Assembly (NCBI GenBank): GCA_018381595.1
Contig: JAGZRP010000011.1
Location: 1 to 11,146, forward strand
Reading direction: 5' to 3'
DNA from: Bacillota bacterium
GTDB taxonomy: Bacteria > Bacillota_I > Bacilli_A > RF39 > UBA660
DNA length: 11,146 nt
Below the pieces are notes generated by a model, which saw only the letters and a program-made list of their open reading frames with translations, was not told where the DNA came from and searched no databases. Below, piece by piece: positions 1-4,700 of this stretch. The first letter of the stretch is position 1; each line of letters begins with the position of its first letter. The translations under genes were made by a program, and so were the position numbers.

Positions 1-180
1 AACTACTGGGTCAATACTTTTTCTTCCCACTTTAGAATATAGTTTTTCTACTTCATCATATATAAAGTTCCAATCAAAATGTTGTTCTATGACTCTTAAA
101 AAATGATCTTGTGGAATCATTTCTTCTAAATTTACGATTTCACTAACATATTGTCTTTTTTTTCTTTTTGTCAAAGCCAT
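1..180 (-). CDS. IS1182-family transposase, N-terminal 60 residues (cut by window edge)
   Basis: Reading the minus strand from the ATG at 180-178 gives 60 open codons to the window edge. The order is a basic start (MALTKRKKRQ), then EEMIPQDHFLRVIEQ, FDWNFIYDEVEKLY and finally GRKSIDPVV. This layout, with an 'IPxDHxLR' segment, an 'F-FIYD-V--LY' segment and a 'GRxSIDPVV' block, is the familiar N-terminal DUF772 region of IS1182-family DDE transposases, which bind the element ends and catalyse cut-and-paste movement. The catalytic DDE domain lies outside the window, so activity cannot be judged. A weak Shine-Dalgarno (AAGTGA) precedes the ATG, and an extended -10 promoter sits about 33 bases upstream. 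Family assignment is from memory of the conserved blocks and is fairly secure; only the N-terminus is visible. Confidence 0.85.
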   Translation of the reverse strand, partial: MALTKRKKRQYVSEIVNLEEMIPQDHFLRVIEQHFDWNFIYDEVEKLYSKVGRKSIDPVV

Positions 181-195
181 CTTATCACTTACTTT

Positions 196-280
196 CTTTT
201 ATTCCCAATATAATTATATCAAAAATATAAAAAAAGTAAGGATAGTAAGCTTAAATTTTGGGAATAAAAGCAATCCTTAC
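196..280. repeat. Two-part inverted repeat in the transposase leader
   Basis: A perfect 13-bp inverted repeat pairs 196-208 (CTTTTATTCCCAA) with 258-270 (TTGGGAATAAAAG). A second perfect 8-bp inverted repeat pairs 236-243 (GTAAGGAT) with 273-280 (ATCCTTAC). The inner 13-bp arm ends directly 5' of the transposase Shine-Dalgarno on the minus strand. The arms could form a hairpin in transcripts entering from outside, or could be transposase-binding end repeats. The pairing is seen directly; the role is inference. Confidence 0.6.
213..221 (-). promoter_or_regulatory. Extended -10 promoter for the transposase
   Basis: The minus strand reads TGATATAAT: a perfect TATAAT -10 box at 213-218 with an upstream TG (extended -10). 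It is preceded by a T-rich tract. No good -35 hexamer stands 17 bases upstream. Transcription would start near 206, leaving a leader of roughly 25 bases that contains most of the inner arm of the 13-bp inverted repeat but not the outer arm. Confidence 0.5.
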
Positions 281-310
281 ATATTTATTATACATTATTA
301 TTTTTTAAAT

Positions 311-374
311 AAAAAGACTATTAACAAAATTTATTTATCAACAGTCTGAGGAAACCAAAAGAGATTGGTTTCCT
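311..374. terminator. Tandem hairpins, apparently a two-way terminator after the frameshifted gene
   Basis: The first hairpin has a perfect 10-bp stem (349-358 with 365-374, loop AAGAGA) and begins 5 bases past the TAA stop at 380-382. It is followed on the plus strand by a T-rich run (TATTTTTATTTTATTTT). The second has an 8-bp stem with one G-T pair (315-322 with 340-347) and is followed on the minus strand by TTTTTATTT. Together they could stop transcription in both directions, between the insertion sequence and the gene at 380-789. Confidence 0.6.
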
Positions 375-379
375 TATTT

Positions 380-789
380 TTATTTTATTTTAAATACTTT
401 ATATTTTGCATTTGTATTGAGCTGATACTCATAATATTCATCCGCTTGTTTTGCTACAAAGCAAATAGCCACTGCATCTTTTTTTTGAATGACTGCATCT
501 TCTAGTTTTTCTATCTCTGCTCCTTTGACATCTCTTGCGAATTTATATATATAGCTAGCTTTTCTGTTTGAATGATTATTTCTTCTATTTCACGCAAAGA
601 ATATATTGGTTCTAGTAAATTATTATGATGTTTTACTAAATTCGCTACCAAATCTTTTGCAATTTCAATTTGAGCTTCTTTCAATTTCTGTATAATCTGA
701 TAAACTTGATTATTTAACTGTTGTTCCCTATCTTTGAGAGTATCAAACAATTCTGAATTTTTCATATCTTTTCTCTTAAATAATTTCAT
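380..789 (-). pseudogene. Frameshifted small FARDVKGA-type repeat protein
   Basis: The start is the ATG at 789-787 (MKLFKRKDMKN), preceded by GAGGATGTGG. The reading frame as it stands stops at 511-513 after 93 residues ending in SKEQR. Restoring one base in the short A run at 560-563 (A4 on the coding strand) joins this frame to a second open frame that ends at the TAA at 380-382, giving 136 residues. The C-terminal part reads YIYKFARDVKGAEIEKLEDA, a motif I recognise from tandem-repeat proteins of Firmicutes. The same weak repeat (I-I-Q...A..I...A, then V-I-Q...A..I...A) spans both sides of the break, which supports a recent single-base loss. The N-terminal 77 residues are charged and probably helical or coiled-coil, with no signal peptide or membrane segment. 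The terminator lies just beyond the second-frame stop, not the first. A sequencing error is the main alternative. No function is known to me. Confidence 0.65.
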
Positions 790-819
790 TATAATCCACA
801 TCCTCATCAAATAATATTT

Positions 820-846
820 ATTATACACTTATTTTTTTCTTGTAAA
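820..846 (-). promoter_or_regulatory. Promoter for the frameshifted gene
   Basis: The minus strand has TATAAT at 820-825 and TTTACA at 841-846. The spacer is 15 bases, shorter than the usual 17. It begins immediately after the T-run of the terminator at 847-868. The start codon at 789 would leave a leader of about 24 bases. Confidence 0.5.
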
Positions 847-868
847 TAAAAAGAAGGATATTCCTTCT
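847..868 (-). terminator. Rho-independent terminator after the pilin-like membrane gene
   Basis: A 7-bp perfect stem (AGAAGGA at 852-858 with TCCTTCT at 862-868) has a 3-base loop. It is followed on the minus strand by TTTTTATTT and begins just past the stop codon at 870-872. Confidence 0.8.
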
Positions 869-869
869 A

Positions 870-1574
870 CTAATCAGAATTTGGTTTTTCTTCGACAAGG
901 CCCTTTTGAACAACACCATCTTTAATATGATAAGTATACCCATGTAATACTACTGTGCCACTCTTTATTTTTCCTCCTTGAAAAAATAAAGTACCACTAT
1001 CGAATTTTTCTTTTGGATTGATCACAAGTTTAATTGAACTTTCTAATACATCCTTATCACTACTACAATATCTTCCGCTAGAAGATAAATAACAAACTTC
1101 CATATCTTCTTCCTTTTTTGAAAGTTCTTTCTCTGCTGTTTCAATATAAGATTGAACTTCTTTTTTTCTGGTTTTTTCTATCGTTATATTTTGATATCCC
1201 TGATAGATAATAGTTCCAAAAAGATTCCAAATTGCCCATCCAACAGCACCAATTAATATCACAATCAAAACAATTTTCACAATAGGATTCACACGAGATT
1301 CATCGATTGCTGCCATAGTTTCTTTTTCTGGCTCCCCTTTGATTACATTGTCATTAGAAGTATCCACTTCTCTTTTTGTTTCTTGCAAGATTTTTAACTG
1401 TGGATTTTCTTTTTCTAAAACAGAGGTTTCACGCTCTTCCACAACTAGATGTTTCGATGCTATCTTAGAATTTTTTTCCTCTATTTTGGAAGAGGGAACT
1501 AACTCTTTTTCTTCTGGCGCCTCTACATTTCCAAAAACGGATTGGAACAAATTATCTTTCTTTTCATCTTTCAT
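870..1574 (-). CDS. Single-pass membrane protein with pilin-like extracellular domain, function unknown
   Basis: This encodes 234 residues starting at the ATG at 1574-1572 (MKDEKKDNLF), which has GGTGAG just upstream; the upstream ATG at 1592 has no comparable site. Residues 1-95 are hydrophilic and rich in Glu and Lys, with no signal peptide, so are probably cytoplasmic and disordered. Residues about 97-124 form one transmembrane segment. The remainder should lie outside: a helix (about 133-157), two cysteines at 161 and 170 that could form a disulfide, and a Gly-rich strand region (GTLFFQGGKIKSGTVVL, then YTYHIKDG). The order 'helix, Cys pair, xSGTxxFxxGKI-SGTVxL-GY' resembles the globular part of type IV pilin-like proteins in low-GC Firmicutes, but there is no prepilin cleavage motif. 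It has its own promoter and terminator, so is probably monocistronic. The fold is a suggestion from pattern memory; function is unknown. Confidence 0.75.
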   Translation of the reverse strand: MKDEKKDNLFQSVFGNVEAPEEKELVPSSKIEEKNSKIASKHLVVEERETSVLEKENPQLKILQETKREVDTSNDNVIKGEPEKETMAAIDESRVNPIVKIVLIVILIGAVGWAIWNLFGTIIYQGYQNITIEKTRKKEVQSYIETAEKELSKKEEDMEVCYLSSSGRYCSSDKDVLESSIKLVINPKEKFDSGTLFFQGGKIKSGTVVLHGYTYHIKDGVVQKGLVEEKPNSD

Positions 1575-1597
1575 AAACTCACCGTCATTCAATTAGA

Positions 1598-1626
1598 ATC
1601 GTAACATGAAAAAAAAGATTTGTCTA
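1598..1626 (-). promoter_or_regulatory. Promoter embedded in the superoxide reductase terminator
   Basis: On the minus strand TAGACA (1621-1626) is separated by exactly 17 bases from TACGAT (1598-1603), which carries an upstream TG (extended -10). The -35 matches TTGACA at five of six positions. The hexamer overlaps the TAG stop codon of the upstream gene and the loop of its terminator. It would drive the membrane protein gene at 1574. Confidence 0.5.
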
Positions 1627-1637
1627 GAACAAATCTT
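1609..1637 (-). terminator. Terminator of the perR-rubrerythrin-superoxide reductase operon
   Basis: A perfect 9-bp stem (1615-1623 with 1629-1637) has a 5-base loop and is followed on the minus strand by eight Ts. The stem starts inside the last codons of the superoxide reductase gene, and its stop codon lies in the loop. Confidence 0.85.
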
Positions 1638-2001
1638 CTGATTTCCATAAGCCATGCAAATTACAATAGCTATAGATTGCTTTGATATCTTCTTTTTTGT
1701 AAGGAACTTTACACACAGGCTCTTCTCCTGGTTCAAATGGAATAGATACGCCACCTTTTACAAGTTCAATATAAACCCATTCAATATAATGTTCTTCACT
1801 AGATGGATGCATTACACTGCCAACTAAAATTTCAATCCCATCTTCTGTTTCTTTTAAGATAGGAATATGTTTTTCTACTGCAGCTTCTTCTGTATTTGGA
1901 ACAATTTCTTCCATCTCTTCATTACAGCAAGAAATACACATTGGTCTATTTGGTAGTGGGCATACAATATCTCCACAAGATTTACAGCGATAAAATTTCA
2001 T
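1624..2001 (-). CDS. Superoxide reductase, two-iron desulfoferrodoxin type
   Basis: This encodes 125 residues from the ATG at 2001 (MKFYRC), with AGAAGTGA upstream; a GTG at 2010 is in frame but overlaps that site. The enzyme reduces superoxide to hydrogen peroxide in the cytoplasm without releasing oxygen. Residues 1-30 form a desulforedoxin-like domain with C6, C9, C25 and C26 in the exact family spacing (CxxC, then 15 residues, then CC) for the Fe(Cys)4 centre. Residues 38-125 form the catalytic domain: E43-K44-H45, H65, H71, C113 and H116 match the Fe(His)4Cys site and its neighbouring Glu and Lys. Length is normal for desulfoferrodoxin. Extra cysteines at 14 and 22 are not usual ligands. 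It is the last gene of the PerR operon, 40 bases after rubrerythrin, with a hairpin between them. Its peroxide product would be the substrate of the rubrerythrin upstream. Confidence 0.93.
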   Translation of the reverse strand: MKFYRCKSCGDIVCPLPNRPMCISCCNEEMEEIVPNTEEAAVEKHIPILKETEDGIEILVGSVMHPSSEEHYIEWVYIELVKGGVSIPFEPGEEPVCKVPYKKEDIKAIYSYCNLHGLWKSEDLF

Positions 2002-2018
2002 AATATTCACTTCTTTCT

Positions 2019-2039
2019 AAAAAAGGACAATATGTCCTT
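2019..2039 (-). terminator. Intra-operon hairpin between rubrerythrin and superoxide reductase
   Basis: A perfect 7-bp stem (AAGGACA at 2023-2029 with TGTCCTT at 2033-2039) has a 3-base loop and six Ts following on the minus strand. It lies directly after the rubrerythrin stop and before the next Shine-Dalgarno. I see no separate good promoter for the downstream gene, so it may act as a partial terminator lowering superoxide reductase transcript, or as an RNA-end stabiliser. Confidence 0.65.
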
Positions 2040-2041
2040 GA

Positions 2042-2581
2042 TTAATAGTTTTCACATCTAAGTTCAAAGTAAGCTTTTGGGTGTGCACAAACTGGGCATA
2101 CTTCTGGAGCTTCGCTTCCAAAGTGAACGTGTCCACAGTTTCTACAGATCCACATTTCTTCTCCGTCTTTTTGAAATACTCTTTCTTCTTTTACATTTGC
2201 AAGTAAAGCACGGTATCTATTTTCGTGTTGTTCTTCGATTTTTGCAACTTGTTCAAAAAGATATGCAATGTGGTCAAATCCTTCTTCTCTTGCGTCTTTT
2301 GCCATATTTGCGTACATATCAGTCCACTCATAGTTTTCACCTTCAGCTGCTGCTAATAAGTTTTCTGCAGTAGATTTGATTTGTCCACCTTCTAATAATT
2401 TGAACCATAATTTTGCGTGTTCTTTTTCATTATTTGCAGTTTCTGTAAAAATTGCTGCGATTTGTTCAAACCCCTCTTTTTTTGCTTTAGATGCAAAATA
2501 GGTATATTTGTTTCTTGCTTGGCTTTCTCCAGCAAATGCTGTCATTAAGTTTTGTTCTGTCTTACTTCCTTTTAATTCCAT
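2042..2581 (-). CDS. rbr: Rubrerythrin (NADH-dependent peroxidase)
   Basis: This encodes 179 residues from the ATG at 2581 ([10 protein letters not shown]), with GGAAGGA nine bases upstream; a longer in-frame reading runs into perR and is rejected. Rubrerythrin reduces hydrogen peroxide in anaerobes with a di-iron centre fed by a rubredoxin-like iron. The four-helix ferritin-like domain (about 1-135) holds the metal ligands E19, E52 and H55 (ExxH), E82 and E85, and E116 and H119 (second ExxH). The C-terminal rubredoxin-like domain has C146/C149 (CRNCG) and C162/C165 (CPVCAHPKA). Length and all ligands fit the classical two-domain type. The start is four bases after the perR stop, so the two are probably translationally coupled and controlled by PerR. 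Confidence 0.96.
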   Translation of the reverse strand: MELKGSKTEQNLMTAFAGESQARNKYTYFASKAKKEGFEQIAAIFTETANNEKEHAKLWFKLLEGGQIKSTAENLLAAAEGENYEWTDMYANMAKDAREEGFDHIAYLFEQVAKIEEQHENRYRALLANVKEERVFQKDGEEMWICRNCGHVHFGSEAPEVCPVCAHPKAYFELRCENY

Positions 2582-2585
2582 AATT

Positions 2586-2978
2586 CTAATTCCTTCCTCT
2601 CTTACTCTGACGACATGATTGACACGTTCCAAACAGTAATACTTCATAATCATTGACTTCCACGTTTTCTTCTCGTTCTAGTCTTTGGATTAACTCATCA
2701 ATGCGATCCACTGGTAGGTCAATCAAATGATTACATGTTGTACAATAAAAATGATAATGTTCATCATTACGATGATCAAAATGGTCTACATCCTGAGGAA
2801 TACTAATTCTTTTTATCATTCCTTGTTCTGCTAAAACATTTAAATTTCTGTAAACAGTTCCCAAACTAATATTGGGAATTTCTTTTTTTACTTCTTGATA
2901 AACCATTTCAGCAGTTGGATGTGCTCGACTTTTATTGACAACATTTAATACTGTCTCTCTTTGCTTTGAATATCTCAT
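2586..2978 (-). CDS. perR: Fur-family peroxide-sensing repressor PerR
   Basis: This encodes 130 residues. The start is the ATG at 2978 ([10 protein letters not shown]), with AGGAGTGA five bases upstream; a GTG nine bases earlier lies within that site and is rejected. The protein is a DNA-binding metal-dependent repressor inactivated by peroxide oxidation of its regulatory-site histidines. The winged helix (about 1-65, recognition region [12 protein letters not shown]) is followed by the dimer domain. The five regulatory metal ligands of Bacillus PerR (H37, D85, H91, H93, D104) have counterparts H20, D68, H74, H76 and D87. The last being Asp rather than Glu favours a peroxide sensor over Fur. 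The structural zinc site is complete: C79, C82, C119, C122. It lacks about 20 N-terminal residues compared with B. subtilis PerR. It leads the operon with rubrerythrin and superoxide reductase, and a palindrome lies at its own promoter, implying autoregulation. A zinc regulator (Zur) is a less likely reading. Confidence 0.9.
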   Translation of the reverse strand: MRYSKQRETVLNVVNKSRAHPTAEMVYQEVKKEIPNISLGTVYRNLNVLAEQGMIKRISIPQDVDHFDHRNDEHYHFYCTTCNHLIDLPVDRIDELIQRLEREENVEVNDYEVLLFGTCQSCRQSKRGRN

Positions 2979-2991
2979 GTCAATCACTCCT

Positions 2992-3016
2992 GTAAGTAGT
3001 AATCATTCCTACTAAC
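2992..3016. promoter_or_regulatory. Candidate PerR operator (25-bp palindrome)
   Basis: The sequence is symmetric about C3004, with 10 of 12 base pairs matching. The central 7-1-7 core at 2997-3011 is TAGTAATCATTCCTA, which resembles the PerR box TTATAATNATTATAA (9 of 14 informative positions). It sits in the early transcribed region, starting 7 bases past the -10 box of the perR promoter, where a bound repressor would block transcription. The symmetry is direct; binding by PerR is inference. Confidence 0.65.
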
Positions 3017-3022
3017 AATTCC

Positions 3023-3051
3023 ATTATATGACAGTCCTTATCAAAAGTCAA
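3023..3051 (-). promoter_or_regulatory. Promoter of the perR-rubrerythrin-superoxide reductase operon
   Basis: The minus strand has TTGACT (3046-3051), a 17-base spacer and a perfect TATAAT (3023-3028). This is the best housekeeping-sigma promoter in the window. It lies between the upstream terminator and the perR start, with the palindromic operator candidate directly downstream. Confidence 0.85.
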
Positions 3052-3073
3052 CTACTTTTCTTTTTCTTTGCAC

Positions 3074-3099
3074 AAAAAAATTCACTTCTGTGAATTTTT
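3074..3099 (-). terminator. Terminator of the glycosyltransferase pair
   Basis: A perfect 10-bp stem (AAAAATTCAC at 3076-3085 with GTGAATTTTT at 3090-3099) has loop TTCT, and a seven-T run on the minus strand overlaps the end of the stem. It begins five bases past the TAA stop at 3104 and insulates the PerR operon promoter. A T run on the other strand makes it potentially bidirectional. Confidence 0.85.
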
Positions 3100-3103
3100 A
3101 TAC

Positions 3104-3673
3104 TTACCCATCCAATGATACACTCATAGAATTTGAATAACCATCTTGGAATTGAGGAATATAAGGAAGATAATATACAGAGATTCCCAATGTGAAGGGA
3201 GCTTTTCCCATGATATATTTTTTCTTTTCGAATGCATTTCTTATTTTATCTACTCGGAATACATAAAACAAATACTTCTTTTTTATAATATTGTGCTTTA
3301 TTCTTTGAAAAAAAGAATAAAAGACAGCATCTTCCATGGTGGTAATCATATCAATGTTTTGATTATCTTCCAAAAGCGAAATTGCATCTAACATATAAAA
3401 TAAAGACTCATACATTTTTGGAGAAAGTACAACTGCTATGTTGCCATGACATGCATCTAAGATGTGAGATATTGTTTTCTTTCTTTTTGAAAACCTAGGA
3501 ATGCATTGCCAATTCGCAGATACTTCAGGTCTTTTTTCTAAATATACTTCATTTTGTTGGTACACAAAAATAAGTTCATAAGAAAAATCTACTCTTCTTA
3601 AAATATGAGTTAACTTTTCATAAAATAAATTTATCTTATCACTTGTGCATAATAAAACAATGGATACCAACAT
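3104..3673 (-). CDS. Small GT2-like protein apparently lacking catalytic residues
   Basis: This encodes 189 residues from the ATG at 3673 with AGGTGA upstream. The layout follows a small family-2 glycosyltransferase: strand 1 (MLVSIVLLC), a helix, strand 2 (YELIFVYQQN), then DACHGNIAVVLSP followed by a helix and NIDMITT, where active enzymes have 'A-GD--VVMDADLQ-P' and 'YDVVYG'. In place of the nucleotide-binding Asp after strand 2 it has VYQQ, and in place of the metal-binding DxD it has LSP. The family match is therefore by fold pattern only, and the protein is probably not catalytic as a standard GT2 enzyme. It has no signal peptide or clear transmembrane segment. It begins 10 bases after the intact glycosyltransferase gene and shares its terminator, so the two are presumably co-expressed and might form a pair. 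It is also possible that this is an unrelated alpha/beta protein. Confidence 0.5.
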   Translation of the reverse strand: MLVSIVLLCTSDKINLFYEKLTHILRRVDFSYELIFVYQQNEVYLEKRPEVSANWQCIPRFSKRKKTISHILDACHGNIAVVLSPKMYESLFYMLDAISLLEDNQNIDMITTMEDAVFYSFFQRIKHNIIKKKYLFYVFRVDKIRNAFEKKKYIMGKAPFTLGISVYYLPYIPQFQDGYSNSMSVSLDG

Positions 3674-3683
3674 ACTACTTCAC

Positions 3684-4640
3684 CTATTTCTTTTTTGGTT
3701 TATTCTTTTTGATAAATGCTTCCATATCACGTTTAATCATAAACTTTGTTTTCATTTTACCAAAAGAATTGGCATAAAGCATCTCTACAACACCGCGTTT
3801 ATCGAGTTCCAGCACATACTCTGGGATTGCTTCATCCGGAAGATAAATTCCTTTCATAATAACTGCATAAGCAATGTAATCAAAGAATACTCTTTTTAAT
3901 TCTTCCGATATGCCTTCATCTTCTAATACTTTTTTTCTCATATAATCAAATTGAAACAATGTATCATACATTTTTCTTAATCGTGTTTCTTTTTCATCAG
4001 GAACCTTTTTATTATCACGTGATACAAAATGATACCCCCAATATGGTAGACTCATAATACTTTTCGCATACACCAAAGTAAGTGGTGTAAATCCAAATTC
4101 AGAACGACTTTTTCCTTCTTGAAAACGAAAGTCATGTTCTTTTAAAAATGCGGCACGATATGCATATAAAACAACAGGTTCTACATACTCACCCTGAATT
4201 AGAATACGGAAGGCTTCTAAAGTTGGTAGTTTAGAAAATGCCGTATCAAACACTTTGCGTATTTGTTTTCCACTTTCATCGACCAGATCCATTTGATATT
4301 TAATGATATCAATATTAGGGTTATCCATACAAGCTGTTTGAATACGTTCCAGAAAATCCAGCTCCACATAATCATCCCCATCGATAAAGATGACATAATC
4401 TCCCGTTACATAATTCAATCCAAAATTACGAGCGCTTGCAACGCCTCCGTTTTTCTTTTCATAGAAACGAAAACGTGTATCTTGTAAATATGGAGTAACT
4501 ACTTCTTTCAAATTATCTGTACTCCCATCATCAATTACAAATAATTCAAAATTTGAATAAGTTTGGTTTCTGAAACAAGTTAAAAGTCTTCCAATCTGTT
4601 GTTCTAATTGATAGACTGGAATAATGATACTAAATTTCAT
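3684..4640 (-). CDS. Glycosyltransferase family 2
   Basis: This encodes 318 residues from the ATG at 4640 with AAGGGGA upstream. It transfers a sugar from a nucleotide-sugar donor to an acceptor that cannot be named from sequence; cell-surface polysaccharide or teichoic-acid-type glycan is usual for this type. The GT-A fold is complete: FSIIIPVYQLE (3-13), FVIDDGSTD (34-42), NGGVASARNFGL (64-75) and FIDGDD (85-90), holding the DxD metal and nucleotide site. The C-terminal third is helical and basic at the end (KKNKPKKK), with no transmembrane segment, so the protein is cytoplasmic or peripheral at the membrane. It follows mtaB by 60 bases with its own extended -10 promoter, and precedes the degenerate GT-like gene. 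There is no wider polysaccharide cluster here. Confidence 0.9.
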   Translation of the reverse strand: MKFSIIIPVYQLEQQIGRLLTCFRNQTYSNFELFVIDDGSTDNLKEVVTPYLQDTRFRFYEKKNGGVASARNFGLNYVTGDYVIFIDGDDYVELDFLERIQTACMDNPNIDIIKYQMDLVDESGKQIRKVFDTAFSKLPTLEAFRILIQGEYVEPVVLYAYRAAFLKEHDFRFQEGKSRSEFGFTPLTLVYAKSIMSLPYWGYHFVSRDNKKVPDEKETRLRKMYDTLFQFDYMRKKVLEDEGISEELKRVFFDYIAYAVIMKGIYLPDEAIPEYVLELDKRGVVEMLYANSFGKMKTKFMIKRDMEAFIKKNKPKKK

Positions 4641-4666
4641 AATGATTCCCCTTTTCTTCTAACTTT

Positions 4667-4675
4667 ATTTTAACA
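4667..4675 (-). promoter_or_regulatory. Extended -10 promoter for the glycosyltransferase pair
   Basis: The minus strand reads TGTTAAAAT (TG, one base, then TAAAAT at 4667-4672) in the 60-base gap between mtaB and the glycosyltransferase. The -35 region is weak (TTTCTT). Readthrough from mtaB is also possible because no clear terminator lies between. Confidence 0.4.
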
Positions 4676-4700
4676 CAGAATTCTTTTTGAAGAAATGAAA

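Larger units (their letters stand above)
1..280 (-). mobile_element. Left part of an IS1182-like insertion sequence
   Basis: This region holds the transposase start plus its upstream control region. The outer boundary is a guess. It is placed at 280 because the minus-strand sequence beginning there (GTAAGGATTG, then CTTTTATTCCCAA) recurs in pieces in inverted orientation inside the leader, and because the next gene's terminators begin at about 311. The other end of the element is outside the window, so terminal inverted repeats and a target-site duplication cannot be confirmed. Confidence 0.55.

Noticed and set aside
553..569. Programmed -1 frameshift at the A4 run
   Set aside because: There is no X-XXY-YYZ slippery heptamer, the run is short, and no strong downstream structure is evident beyond the small AGCTAGCT palindrome. 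A mutation or read error is simpler.
790..828. GTG start for the small frameshifted gene at 828
   Set aside because: It overlaps the TATAAT -10 box and has no Shine-Dalgarno; the ATG at 789 is better placed.
2077..2373. Plus-strand 98-codon frame opposite rubrerythrin
   Set aside because: It is an antisense shadow of a well-conserved gene; the Leu-rich composition comes from complementing Glu/Lys-rich codons.
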